Assembly (NCBI RefSeq): GCF_009857595.1
Contig: NZ_WWCU01000011.1
Location: 1 to 64,000 of the forward strand
Reading direction: 5' to 3'
DNA from: Pseudoduganella aquatica
GTDB lineage: Bacteria > Pseudomonadota > Gammaproteobacteria > Burkholderiales > Burkholderiaceae_D
Length of the DNA stretch: 64,000 bases
The number at the start of each line of letters is the position of its first letter. Position 1 is the first letter of the stretch. Positions 20,446 to 29,004 of the stretch are shown piece by piece. The position numbers and the translations under genes were made by a program. The notes under the pieces were generated by a model. It did no database searches. It was not told the DNA's origin and was given only the letters and a program-made list of their open reading frames with translations.

Positions 20446-22041
20446 CTATTCCTTCCCTTCAGGCTGGGCCTGCGGCTGGGATTGCGGCAGGTACGCTTTG
20501 CCCGCATCGGTTCCCGGCTGCAGCGGATCGCTCAGATAAGGCGACTTGCCGAGCCGTTCGCCCAGGCGCTGGCCGGTGCTTTCCACGCGGTCCACCAGCC
20601 CCTTCGAGCGCGGATCGACAATGGTCGGCGTAACGAACACCACCAGCTCGGTCTCCTTGTTCTGGAAACGCTTGGAGCGGAACAGCGCGCCGAGGATGGG
20701 GATGTCGCCCAGGAAGGGCACCTTGTCCACGTCGTTGCTGCTGTTGCGCTGCAGGAGGCCGGACAGCACGATGGTTTCGCCGGCGCGCACATTGAACTCG
20801 GTCTTGGTCTTGCGGCTCAGCAGCGCAGGGCCGCCCAGCGTGGTGATGGAGGAGTCCAGCGAGCTGACTTCGGAGTCGATGATGGCGCGGATCACACCAT
20901 TGCGGCCCACCTTGGGTTCGATGTCCAGCTTGATGCCGTAGGGCTTGAACACCACCGTCACGCCGTTCACCGACGACACCGAGTAGGGAAACTCGCCGCC
21001 CGCCAGGAAGCTGGCCTTGAAGCCGCTGCGGGTGGACAGCTGCGGCTCGGCCAGGATGCTGGCGGTGCCGTTCTGCTCCAGCAGGTTGAGCTGCGCGTTC
21101 AGGCCCATGTTGATGGCGCTCAGGATGGTCAACTGCGACGGCAGCGTGACCGGGCTGCCGTCTCCCGAGCCTATGGGCGCAGGGGCACTGGTCGGCGAGA
21201 TGATATTGATCTTGCGTCCGCCCACGTCGCCGCGTCCGCCCGGATACCAGATGCCGCCGATGGCGCCGCCGCCGGTGGGGCTCCACTTCAGCCCCAGTTC
21301 GCGCAGTTCGGACTTGGGAAACTCCACCACCTTCACGTCCATCATCACCATTTGCTCCCAGCCGATAGGGCTGGTGAAGTTGACGATCTGAGGGTAGCGC
21401 TTGGCCATCTCGGCCACTTTCTCGCGGTCGGCGTCGTCCAGCTCATCGCCTTCGACAATGACCTTGTCGCCCACCACCGAAGCGGTGGCGCGGGGGATGC
21501 GCTGCAGGAAGCCGGCGATCTCGCGCGCCACGCGGGCCGTTTCGCCCGGCACCACGTTCACGCGGATGCGCTGGTAGCGGCCATCCTCGTTCCACACGAA
21601 CAGCGTGGACGTGCCTACGCTGTTACCGAAGATGATCACTTCCTTGTCGTCCAGCGCATGCGCCGTCATCACCTGGCCGTTGCCGACCGCGATGCGCGCC
21701 ACGCCCGGCGTGGGGAACACGCGCGACTCGCCCGCGAACAATTCAATCTCCGGCGCGGCGCCCGCTTCATGCGCAGGGTCGATAGGCGCGTACACGGCAG
21801 GCTTGGCCTGCTGGCGTTTCGTGGTGGGCTTCAGATTTTCGATATTGCCCATGCGCGCTGCGCCGGGAGCCTGCGCTGGGGCTTGCGCCTGTACCGCTGC
21901 CGCAGGGACCGCCGCCGGCGCCTGCTGCGCCTCGGCTTCCGGGGCTGCAGCCCATGCGGGCGCGGCCAGCACGCCCAACAGTATCAAAGCCAGTACCAAT
22001 GCCAGAGCAAGCAGTGGGAGTAAGTATTTTATTGTTTTCAT
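20446..22041 (-). CDS. rcpA: Tad pilus outer-membrane secretin RcpA/CpaC
   Basis: 531 residues from ATG 22041, chosen because it begins a clear signal peptide (MKTIKYLLPLLALALVL). An N-terminal pilus-assembly domain (ELFAGESRVFPTPGVARIAV) precedes a BON-like segment (VVGDKVIVEGDELDDADREK) and the secretin domain (LNLLEQNGTASILAEPQLST, FLAGGEFPYSV, VSSLDSSITTLGGPALLSRK, VPFLGDIPILGALFRSKRFQ). It forms the outer-membrane channel for the pilus and would be the only obvious outer-membrane exit encoded in the cluster. Confidence 0.93.
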   Translation of the reverse strand: MKTIKYLLPLLALALVLALILLGVLAAPAWAAAPEAEAQQAPAAVPAAAVQAQAPAQAPGAARMGNIENLKPTTKRQQAKPAVYAPIDPAHEAGAAPEIELFAGESRVFPTPGVARIAVGNGQVMTAHALDDKEVIIFGNSVGTSTLFVWNEDGRYQRIRVNVVPGETARVAREIAGFLQRIPRATASVVGDKVIVEGDELDDADREKVAEMAKRYPQIVNFTSPIGWEQMVMMDVKVVEFPKSELRELGLKWSPTGGGAIGGIWYPGGRGDVGGRKINIISPTSAPAPIGSGDGSPVTLPSQLTILSAINMGLNAQLNLLEQNGTASILAEPQLSTRSGFKASFLAGGEFPYSVSSVNGVTVVFKPYGIKLDIEPKVGRNGVIRAIIDSEVSSLDSSITTLGGPALLSRKTKTEFNVRAGETIVLSGLLQRNSSNDVDKVPFLGDIPILGALFRSKRFQNKETELVVFVTPTIVDPRSKGLVDRVESTGQRLGERLGKSPYLSDPLQPGTDAGKAYLPQSQPQAQPEGKE

Positions 22042-22060
22042 TGTTGTTCTAGGTATGTGT

Positions 22061-23005
22061 TTAATGCACGCCGCCGCCGACAACGGCCACCGGCACCGCT
22101 GGAGGAACATCGCTTTCCTGCGCCGCCTGCGCAGCTGCCGCCGCCGCTGCGCCGCGCGGACGCAAACGCATCGCTTCAGGCGTCATGCTGCCCGCGCCAT
22201 TGCCATACAAAACCGGCACCGCGCGGCGTCCGCCCTTGCCCTGCGCGCGCAGCTGGTTCATGCCCAGCAGCGAAGCCAGGTCGTTGGTCTGCGCGCCGAT
22301 GGGGGTCTGGTCCTGCGGGTTGCGCAGCAGCGCCGTGAGCTTGCCCACTTCGCGCGCCACGATCAGGTTCTGCGCCTGGGCCGGCGTGGTGTCCAGCGTG
22401 ACGGTGGAATAGCTGCGCCGCTCGCCGCTTTTTGGATCGTCGATCGAGCGCTGGCCGGTGGCCATCACCTGCATGCGCTGCAGCAGCGGGAAGGTGGACT
22501 TCTTGCCGTTCTGCTCGACCGTGATAATCAGGTCGATCAAGTCGCCCGGCTCCAGCATGCCGGAGATGGAATTGATTTCGTCCACCGGCACCGTCATGGC
22601 GCGATGGCCGCTCTCCACGCGCGACGAGAACGACGGCGCGCGCTGCGTCTCCATCAGCCCCCACAGGATCATTTCCCCGGCCTTGACCGGATAAGCCACG
22701 GCCTGGCCGTCGATGCGGGCGAAGTCGTCCGGCGTGATCGCCACCGAGTGCGCGTATTCGGACGGCACCTGGCGGATGGCGAGGTTTTCATTGCTCACCT
22801 TTTCGCCCTTGGCGATGTCCACCTTGGCCACCACCACGGCCGTCATCTGGCCCTTGCCGCGCGCCTCGATGGCGGCCATCTGGCCGCTCAGGAAGCTGCG
22901 CGCGGCGAAGGCCGCCAGGCCGCCGATCAGCAGCGCGATACCAAGAACTATCCAGGTCTTGCCGGGCCGGATGCGGCGCAGCGATTCAACATTAGGCAGC
23001 TTCAT
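22061..23005 (-). CDS. rcpC: Flp pilus assembly protein RcpC/CpaB
   Basis: 314 residues from ATG 23005. One N-terminal membrane helix (TWIVLGIALLIGGLAAFAA) is followed by a SAF-like domain (VVVAKVDIAKGEKVSNENLA) and the CpaB pattern (VDEINSISGMLEPGDLIDLI). The C-terminus is Ala-rich and low-complexity. CpaB/RcpC proteins are periplasmic and stabilise the secretin. The gene lies between the small Flp-like pilin and rcpA. Confidence 0.9.
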   Translation of the reverse strand: MKLPNVESLRRIRPGKTWIVLGIALLIGGLAAFAARSFLSGQMAAIEARGKGQMTAVVVAKVDIAKGEKVSNENLAIRQVPSEYAHSVAITPDDFARIDGQAVAYPVKAGEMILWGLMETQRAPSFSSRVESGHRAMTVPVDEINSISGMLEPGDLIDLIITVEQNGKKSTFPLLQRMQVMATGQRSIDDPKSGERRSYSTVTLDTTPAQAQNLIVAREVGKLTALLRNPQDQTPIGAQTNDLASLLGMNQLRAQGKGGRRAVPVLYGNGAGSMTPEAMRLRPRGAAAAAAAQAAQESDVPPAVPVAVVGGGVH

Positions 23006-23007
23006 GA

Positions 23008-23202
23008 TCAGAACGGAAGCGAGATGGCGTAGCTGATGTTCTTGTAGGCCAGCTGGAAGCCGTCGCTGACGATCTCGAAGGTGGTGCGCGCCTTGCCCGG
23101 GCTGGCGGGGTTGTCCTGTATCGGCACGAACAGGGCGAAGCCCAGCACGGCGCAAACGATGGCGTATTCCATAGAGGTGTAGCCTGCCTGGTTCTTTTTC
23201 AT
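23008..23202 (-). CDS. Second, short Flp-type pilin
   Basis: 64 residues starting at ATG 23202. MKKNQAG/YTSMEYAIVCAVLG has the Flp-class processing motif G/xxxxEY, with E at +5 and Y at +6 after cleavage, then a hydrophobic helix. The rest (SPGKARTTFEIVSDGFQLAY) is unlike the main Flp pilin at 27045-27350. It overlaps the upstream gene by four bases and lies two bases ahead of rcpC. A minor pilin or initiator is likely. Its placement mid-operon next to the assembly genes is less common than placement at the operon head. Confidence 0.78.
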   Translation of the reverse strand: MKKNQAGYTSMEYAIVCAVLGFALFVPIQDNPASPGKARTTFEIVSDGFQLAYKNISYAISLPF

Positions 23203-23939
23203 TTCAGTTGCTCCATATGCGAAGTAGTGTTCAACACCACGGTGACGCGCCCTTCGCGGTCGCGGCAAATCACGGCCATGGCGTCCTTGCCCCGTCCCTT
23301 GAAGAACAGGGTGCTGCCGTTGACGGCGCCGGCAGGCAGGGGCCGGCCACCGTATTCCTCGGGTTTTGCTTCCCGTTCGAATTCCAATCCTTCGTCCCGC
23401 ATCAGCTGGCGCACGCGGTCGCGGTTCACGTCCTCGCTGTAGCTGTTGTTCACCGCCAGCAGCAGCGAAGCCACGCCGCGCTCGTTCGAGGTGAGGAAGC
23501 TGATCACGGACGAGCCCTGCGGCAGCTGGGCCAGGTAGCGCGCGCGTTGCGCCTGCGTGGCGCCGCGCTGGCTCGCAGCGGCCTTCAAGTCGGTTACAGC
23601 CAGCAGGCCGCGCGTGCCCTGCGGCAGGCCTTCGAGCTGAATGGTGATGTAGTAGTCGCCGCGCGGCCGGCCCAGCACCAGCTTGTTGCCAACCTTGCTT
23701 TCCATCAGCGGCTTTTCCATGTGGCTGCGAAACCAGGCCGCCAGCACCGCAGGGGACTCGCTGGTCGCAAAACCCGTCATGCGCATCGGCATGCCCTGTG
23801 CGGCAACCTGCGCCCCCATGTCCACGATGGCGGCGCCGGGTGGCAGCTCCACCTGCGGCCAGACGGCCGCAGCTGCAGGCAGCACAGCCGGCGACAGCAG
23901 TACGGACAGTGCGGCGGTGGATAGGGCGCGGCGCATCAT
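23199..23939 (-). CDS. Exported protein of the Tad operon, function unknown
   Basis: 246 residues from ATG 23939, which overlaps the upstream TGA. The signal peptide (ALSTAALSVLLSPAVLPAAAA) is clear. The mature part has no motif I recognise; it contains MTGFATSESPAVLAAWFRSH and AVICRDREGRVTVVLNTTSH. The translational overlap on both sides (with the TadE-like gene and the short pilin) argues for a role in pilus biogenesis. Confidence 0.7.
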   Translation of the reverse strand: MMRRALSTAALSVLLSPAVLPAAAAVWPQVELPPGAAIVDMGAQVAAQGMPMRMTGFATSESPAVLAAWFRSHMEKPLMESKVGNKLVLGRPRGDYYITIQLEGLPQGTRGLLAVTDLKAAASQRGATQAQRARYLAQLPQGSSVISFLTSNERGVASLLLAVNNSYSEDVNRDRVRQLMRDEGLEFEREAKPEEYGGRPLPAGAVNGSTLFFKGRGKDAMAVICRDREGRVTVVLNTTSHMEQLK

Positions 23940-24775
23940 TTCAGGCGGTCCACAGGTACTTCGTCGCGCCAGTAAGCCAGTTCGCCCAGCTTTGGGCCTT
24001 TTCCATTGCAAGCGCCAGGAAAGCAGCCAGTCATTTCTGTCACTTTCACCGCGTCATCCACGACGCCGTTGAATGGGCGCAGCGCCTTGCCCGGCGTAAG
24101 CAGTGTTTGGTCGATGCGCGACTCCACCTGCCCTGGCCCGCTGGCGGTCCAGGTATCGACCGCCACACTGGTGGCACGCCTGATAGTCAGACCGATGTTC
24201 TTGAACGGCTCGTAGGTCTCGGCCGGATTGCCGGCGGGTGCCGGCAAATTGGCCAGCGTGACGCTAACGTTGGCGGTGAAGACGCCGTTCGCTTTCAGTT
24301 CGAGCTGATCGCGCACATTGATCGGCACAGGCATTGAAAATGGTGCGTCGTCTGAGGCTGCAGCGTAGCCGTCGGACTGCGCTGCACCTGCCGCGCCAGC
24401 ACCGAAGGTCACCCGCACGTCGCTGAATTTGCTGATCAGCGCACCGCCGTTCTGGTCGCTCCAGAACCGATTGCGGTTGGCATTAAAGTCGCCCGCCGTG
24501 TCACCGGTCTTGATAGGGGCATCAGAGTTGCTGAAGTAGCGGCTGCGCACTTCGTCCTCCAGCTGCGACACCGGCTTCCATGAACTCATGCCGTCGTTGC
24601 GCGTCATCGCGTCAAAGGCCACGTAGCGGCTGGCCATCTGCGTGGCGTAGCTGATGTCCTGGTACTTCGCCACCACCGGCATCAACAGGAACAGTGGCAC
24701 GAGCACCAGGCACATGACCACTAACTCCGTGAGCGCCTGGCCGCGCTGGGCTGCGAAGAATGGCGTGCGCGTCAT
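23936..24775 (-). CDS. TadE-like minor pilin
   Basis: 279 residues. QRG/QALTELVVMCLVLVP near the N-terminus matches TadE-type pseudopilin processing sites (E at +5) followed by a membrane helix. The remainder is a soluble periplasmic domain with no known motif. Overlaps its neighbours by four bases at both ends. A minor pilin of the Tad apparatus is the likely role. Confidence 0.8.
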   Translation of the reverse strand: MTRTPFFAAQRGQALTELVVMCLVLVPLFLLMPVVAKYQDISYATQMASRYVAFDAMTRNDGMSSWKPVSQLEDEVRSRYFSNSDAPIKTGDTAGDFNANRNRFWSDQNGGALISKFSDVRVTFGAGAAGAAQSDGYAAASDDAPFSMPVPINVRDQLELKANGVFTANVSVTLANLPAPAGNPAETYEPFKNIGLTIRRATSVAVDTWTASGPGQVESRIDQTLLTPGKALRPFNGVVDDAVKVTEMTGCFPGACNGKGPKLGELAYWRDEVPVDRLK

Positions 24776-25677
24776 TGCCCGCCCCCTCCGGTAAAGCTGT
24801 AGCCACCGGCTGCATAGGGCGTGAAGACAGCCGCGCTGACGGTCGTGTCCATGGCGGCGTCGGCGGCGTTCAGCTTCAAGCCTTCCGGTTGCTCCATTTC
24901 CAGCAACAGGCCGCCGAACTGGCGCGACGCCGCGCCCACCGCAGGTTTAAACGAGCCGCCGGATGCGTAGCATGCGCTGCCGCCGCCGGTAGCAGCGGGC
25001 AGCGCCCAAATGTCGCAGGTGACGCCCTTCACGTCTTTACGCTGGGCGGTCTTGCTGGCGGCGTAGGCCGATACCTGGCGCAGTTGCGCAGCCATCGCCG
25101 CCATGGCTGGGTCGTTCGCCATGCGCTGCAATGCATCCGCCCCACCTGAAGGACGGGCCGGCATAGGTCGGGCACCGGCGTGGCCATCCGGGCCGCAGTT
25201 GCCCTTGGCGATCTTCGCCACCAGGTCGATCTGGCAGATACCCGCGCTCGACTCCAGCTTGGCCGTGCGCACAGGTTTGGACAGCAGGCTGCAGTCGCTG
25301 ATTTTCACCTGGTAGGAAACGCCGGACGAATATTGGATGCTGCGCTGTAAGGCAAGGTAGTAGTCGTCGCGGTGGCTCACCATGTAGTCCGGCCAAGCCT
25401 TGGGCGGATTGACCGGCTGGCCGGTACGCTGGTGATCCGTCACGCAAGCCTGCACGTTCTCCTTGAGCCGCGCCAGCAGCGCGGCGTTGCCTTCCTTGCC
25501 GTTGAAGTAGCCGTGCAGCCGCGCGCGGTGCACTTGCACCTGCGCGCCCGCCCTGCCGTAGGCCTCGTGCGGCATGGGCGCCTTGAAGATCTCGTCCTCT
25601 TGCGGCGTGGTGGCCTGCGCTGCGCAGACTACTGCCATGGCGACCCCGCCGCAGATGAAATATTTTGAACTAGTCAT
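24772..25677 (-). CDS. Exported protein of the Tad operon, function unknown
   Basis: 301 residues with an N-terminal hydrophobic segment ending AAQA, consistent with a signal peptide. Several Cys residues occur in the mature part (for example VQACVTDHQR, KISDCSLL, GVTCDIWALP), suggesting disulfides in the periplasm. I recognise no domain. It overlaps both flanking TadG-like and TadE-like genes by four bases, so it is probably part of the pilus machinery. Confidence 0.7.
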   Translation of the reverse strand: MTSSKYFICGGVAMAVVCAAQATTPQEDEIFKAPMPHEAYGRAGAQVQVHRARLHGYFNGKEGNAALLARLKENVQACVTDHQRTGQPVNPPKAWPDYMVSHRDDYYLALQRSIQYSSGVSYQVKISDCSLLSKPVRTAKLESSAGICQIDLVAKIAKGNCGPDGHAGARPMPARPSGGADALQRMANDPAMAAMAAQLRQVSAYAASKTAQRKDVKGVTCDIWALPAATGGGSACYASGGSFKPAVGAASRQFGGLLLEMEQPEGLKLNAADAAMDTTVSAAVFTPYAAGGYSFTGGGGQ

Positions 25678-27041
25678 GGATTGATGCCCTGCAGTGCCGC
25701 AGCCGCTGCCAGCGTCGCTGCGGAGTTGTCGCCCAAATGCGCCTGCCAGTAAGGATTGAACAAACTTGGCAGTTCCTTCTTGCCGTCCGCGCGCGCCACC
25801 GGGCGGTCGAAATAGACTTCGGAGGTCGATACCGCCGCCAGTACGTCCTGCGCCTGCGCGCCTTTCATCACGTCCAGGCGGCCGGTGGGTTTGATCTGCG
25901 AGCGGCCGTCGGAGGTCATGGTCTGCGCTTTAGCGCGCGTAAGACGAATGGCGAAGCGTAGCGTGGGGTCTACCCGTTTTGCGGCAGTGGGACTGTCCGG
26001 GGAATACGACAGCACTTCGCTGGAGACGTCGAAAAAATTGGGCACGCCGCTGTAGAACCAGTCGCTGCCGCCGCCGTTCTTGCGGGCGGACTGCTGGCCG
26101 GTACCCAGCGAGTAGTTGGCGACGGTGCGGCAACGCGGTATGCCGAAGCGGAAGCGCAATTGCTCCGCCCGCAGCGTTGCGCTGTCCTGCGCGCGCCACT
26201 CGTCGAATCCAATTAGCTGAGTGCTGCCGGTTCGGTTCGCTTTCCCGCGCGGCACCGGATTGCAGGGCAAGATTGAGCTGTCGCTCCAGGAACGGTTTCG
26301 GACGAAACCGTCCTTGTAGGCGGCACTCAGCTCAACATCCTTGAAGCGGGTGCGGTCATTGCCGATGTTCGGCGTTATGAAGGGTTTTCCGTCGAACAAC
26401 GTGTAGTTGTCGAGCAGCGGAATCAGGTCGACCTTCACCACGCCATCGCCGACGTAATTGGCATCCGCAACTTCCTGCATCAGCCGGGTGCGAGCCGGCA
26501 GGAAACTGGCATACATGGTGGTCTGAGCCAGCTGCAAGGCCACCTTTGCCGTTTCAGTCGCAAGCACGGTGACCTGCAGCACCGGGCTAACGACATTCTC
26601 AGTGGCGTTGATCACTGTTGCGCCATAGGCCAAGACTCCGCACGCCGGCGTGTACTTCAGCAACTGCAGGCCACCGGGAACAGGGTAATTCGTTGTACAG
26701 AGCATCGCCGTATCGGCACTGGTGGCGTGTTCAGCGGAGTATTCAAGCCAGGAATCGACACTCACCATCTGGGCGATCGTTACCTCGTTCGCCATCAGCG
26801 CGCGGTTGGTGTAGGCATCGAAGTTCAAGGCACGGGCGTGCATGACGGCGGCGCTGTAGGCCACGGCGTCGGCGGTGTTGACCAGCTTGGCCTTTTCGGC
26901 CGTCAGCTGCCCGGTGTTGAACATGAAGAACATCGCAACCAGCCCGCTCAGCAGGACGAACAATCCATAGATGAGCGCCTGCCCCCGCTGCCGCGCGCGG
27001 CGCGGCAGGGAAGACAGCGGGTTGGAGGCGAAACGGCTCAT
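25674..27041 (-). CDS. TadG-like Flp pilus assembly protein
   Basis: 455 residues. The N-terminus RQRGQALIYGLFVLLSGLVA and NTGQLTAEKAKLVNTADAVA match the putative Flp pilus assembly TadE/G-like (Tad) domain, with one membrane helix and a large periplasmic part. It starts at ATG 27041, three bases after the main pilin stop. TadG-like proteins are thought to sit in the envelope and assist pilus anchoring. Confidence 0.85.
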   Translation of the reverse strand: MSRFASNPLSSLPRRARQRGQALIYGLFVLLSGLVAMFFMFNTGQLTAEKAKLVNTADAVAYSAAVMHARALNFDAYTNRALMANEVTIAQMVSVDSWLEYSAEHATSADTAMLCTTNYPVPGGLQLLKYTPACGVLAYGATVINATENVVSPVLQVTVLATETAKVALQLAQTTMYASFLPARTRLMQEVADANYVGDGVVKVDLIPLLDNYTLFDGKPFITPNIGNDRTRFKDVELSAAYKDGFVRNRSWSDSSILPCNPVPRGKANRTGSTQLIGFDEWRAQDSATLRAEQLRFRFGIPRCRTVANYSLGTGQQSARKNGGGSDWFYSGVPNFFDVSSEVLSYSPDSPTAAKRVDPTLRFAIRLTRAKAQTMTSDGRSQIKPTGRLDVMKGAQAQDVLAAVSTSEVYFDRPVARADGKKELPSLFNPYWQAHLGDNSAATLAAAAALQGINP

Positions 27042-27044
27042 GAC

Positions 27045-27350
27045 TTAGTTGCTCCCGCCTGCGCTGCCCTGCTTGCCGGTGGTGGCTTGGTCGCCGTAAG
27101 TGCCCAGCGAGTTCTTGTTGGCGTCCTTGGCGGCGGCGGCGGCCTTGGTCGCTGCTGCTTGCGATGCGGTGATGGCGGCAGTGCCGTCGTTGCCGGACAC
27201 CTCGTTCGAGATGGCGGCCATCTGGTTGCGCACGGTGGCGCCGAACAGTTGCGTGACGGCGATGGCGGCCACGGCAATCATGGCGACGATGATGATGTAC
27301 TCGGTCATGCCCTGACCGGTTTGCCTGCGTTTGAAAGCGCGGATGTTCAT
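27045..27350 (-). CDS. flp: Major Flp-type pilin
   Basis: 101 residues from ATG 27350, preceded by a good ribosome site (AAGGGG). TG/QGMTEYIIIVAMIAVAAI carries the Flp cleavage motif (E17 at +5, Y18 at +6), then a hydrophobic assembly helix. The C-terminal half is Ala/Lys/Gly-rich and longer than in the classical Flp of about 70 residues. It heads the Tad operon. No prepilin peptidase (TadV/CpaA), TadZ or TadD is seen in the window, so these must be encoded elsewhere if the system works. Confidence 0.9.
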   Translation of the reverse strand: MNIRAFKRRQTGQGMTEYIIIVAMIAVAAIAVTQLFGATVRNQMAAISNEVSGNDGTAAITASQAAATKAAAAAKDANKNSLGTYGDQATTGKQGSAGGSN

Positions 27351-27583
27351 GCGATACCCCTTTATCAAATTGTGGAAACACCAAATGGAATGGGCCTCCA
27401 CGGACGGGGTGTGGCCCGCGCGAGGAAGCGGAGCCAACTGTAGACCTTGTACACCGCGCACATTTTCACCAAATGTAACGATGTTAAATAAATAATTTTT
27501 ATTTTTACTTATTGGGCTTTTTGGCAACATTTCAATCGTGCGGGGCCACCTCATCAGTTACGATGGCCGCCTGGCGGCGGAAT
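27351..27583. other. Leader/promoter region of the Tad operon, no gene
   Basis: No convincing coding sequence. The part at 27475-27535 is strikingly AT-rich compared with its surroundings and is a likely site for promoter or nucleoid-protein binding. A GGCCC/GGGCC inverted repeat around 27391-27412 could fold in the pilin mRNA leader. I cannot identify a convincing -35/-10 pair. Confidence 0.5.
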
Positions 27584-27610
27584 AAAAAAAACCCCGCAGC
27601 GCGGGGTTTT
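27584..27610 (-). terminator. Rho-independent terminator after the helix-hairpin-helix gene
   Basis: ACCCCGC (27591-27597) pairs with GCGGGGT (27601-27607) around AGC, extended by A/T pairs. Read on the minus strand it is followed by a run of Ts (As at 27584-27590), 24 bases after the stop of the gene at 27634-28005. Confidence 0.85.
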
Positions 27611-27633
27611 GGGGGTACTGCGGCAGCCGGAGG

Positions 27634-28005
27634 CTATTTGGCGGTCGCGGGGGCAGCGGCAGAAGCCGTCTTGTCCGCCTTCTCGCCCTTCGCGGCCTTG
27701 GCCGGCTTGGCGGGCTTGGCTTCGCCTGCGCCGTCGCGCGATTTGCCGTTCACTTGCAGGCCGGCTTCGGACAGTTTGACCGCGTTCTTTTCCCCCACGC
27801 CCTTCACGCGCATTTCAAAGTCGGCCCAGTCCTTGAAGGGGCCGCCCTTGGTGCGCTCGTCCAGTATCGCTTTCGACTTGGCCGGGCCGATGCCCTTCAC
27901 GCTGTCCAGCGCGGCCGCATCGGCCTTGTTCACGTCGACCTGTGCAAATGCGAAGCCCATCGTCGCAACCAATGCGGCAACTGCCATCAACAGTTTCTTC
28001 ATCAT
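27634..28005 (-). CDS. Exported helix-hairpin-helix (ComEA-like) protein
   Basis: 123 residues from ATG 28005 behind GGAGAC. A signal peptide (MMKKLLMAVAALVATMGFAFA) is followed by a helix-hairpin-helix DNA-binding motif (DVNKADAAALDSVKGIGPAK) and a second related segment (FEMRVKGVGEKNAVKLSEAG), then a Lys/Ala/Pro-rich basic tail. It resembles small ComEA-family proteins that bind DNA in the periplasm. A role in DNA uptake is possible but no other competence gene is nearby. Confidence 0.85.
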   Translation of the reverse strand: MMKKLLMAVAALVATMGFAFAQVDVNKADAAALDSVKGIGPAKSKAILDERTKGGPFKDWADFEMRVKGVGEKNAVKLSEAGLQVNGKSRDGAGEAKPAKPAKAAKGEKADKTASAAAPATAK

Positions 28006-28106
28006 ATTTGTCTCCGTTATGTGGGTAGCGAAACGGGATTCCGCCTCGCCCGTGGTAAACGGAGGCCGCCGACGCCAGTTGACCGGCTTTGTTTGATGTA
28101 AATCAA

Positions 28107-29000
28107 TCAAACCGCATGGCTGTGCAGGCCGCCAGCCGCGTCCTGCGCCAGCCAGGCGCAGCCTGTTTGGGCCAGGAAATCCAGCGCCTGCGGGCCTTTC
28201 AGCATGGCAATCGTGGCGCTGGCGCCCGCCGCCACCGTGAGCGGCGCCAGCACGCTGACCGAGCGCCACGCCGTGACCGGGTAGCCGGTGGCGGGGTCGA
28301 GGATATGGCAGTAACGCCGGCCATCCAGCTCGAAATAGCGCTCGTAGTCGCCGGAGGTGGCCAGCGCGCCGCTGGCGACATCGATGGCGGCGATGGCGCC
28401 GTCCTCCTGGCGCGGGTGCTGGATGGCGATGCGCCAGGGGCTGCCGTCCGGCTGCGGGCCGAGCACGCGCAGATCGCCGCCCAGGTTGACGTAGCCGCAG
28501 TGCACGCCTTGCGCCAGCAGCAGCGCGGCGGCGCGGTCGGCGGCGTATTCCTTGCCGAAGCCGCCGAAATCCAGCTCCATGCCGGCCAGCGGCAGGCGCA
28601 GGCTGCTCCCTTCCCGCTCGGCCTTGCGCCAGCCGGTGAGGGCCAGCAGCGGCGCCAGCTCCTCCGGCTGCGGCACGCGCGGCTGCTTGAAGTTCCAGGC
28701 CCGGCGCAGCACGCCGGTGGTGATGTCGAACAGGCCGCCGCTGAGGGTGTACAGCTGGTCCGCGTATGCCAGCAGGGCCAAGGTTTCGTCGTCCAGCGGC
28801 AGCGGCGCGCCGCCGGCCGCGCCGTTGATGGCGGACACCACACTGTCGCTGCGGTAGCGCGAGTACTTCGCTTCGATGCGCCGCACTTCGGCCATGGCGG
28901 GCGCGGCCAGCGCCTGCGCCGCCTCCTCGCTCGCGGCGGGCAGCAGCAGCTGGCAAGGGCTGGCCATGGCCTGGAAGGCCACGGTGTACAGCGCGCTCAA
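28107..29000 (-). CDS. apbE: FAD:protein FMN transferase (ApbE)
   Basis: 297 residues. ApbE proteins move FMN from FAD onto a Thr of target proteins in the periplasm. Family segments are visible: IEAKYSRYRSDSVVSAING, LSGGLFDITTGVLRRAWNF, ELDFGGFGKEYAADRAA, VNLGGDLRVLG and HILDPATGYPV. The start is TTG 29000 (GGTGAG just upstream); no good ATG keeps the conserved N-terminus. No signal peptide is evident. It is the last gene of the haem/TlpA/DUF4266/DUF3570 operon, four bases after DUF3570. Confidence 0.9.
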   Translation of the reverse strand: MSALYTVAFQAMASPCQLLLPAASEEAAQALAAPAMAEVRRIEAKYSRYRSDSVVSAINGAAGGAPLPLDDETLALLAYADQLYTLSGGLFDITTGVLRRAWNFKQPRVPQPEELAPLLALTGWRKAEREGSSLRLPLAGMELDFGGFGKEYAADRAAALLLAQGVHCGYVNLGGDLRVLGPQPDGSPWRIAIQHPRQEDGAIAAIDVASGALATSGDYERYFELDGRRYCHILDPATGYPVTAWRSVSVLAPLTVAAGASATIAMLKGPQALDFLAQTGCAWLAQDAAGGLHSHAV

Positions 29001-29004
29001 GCGC

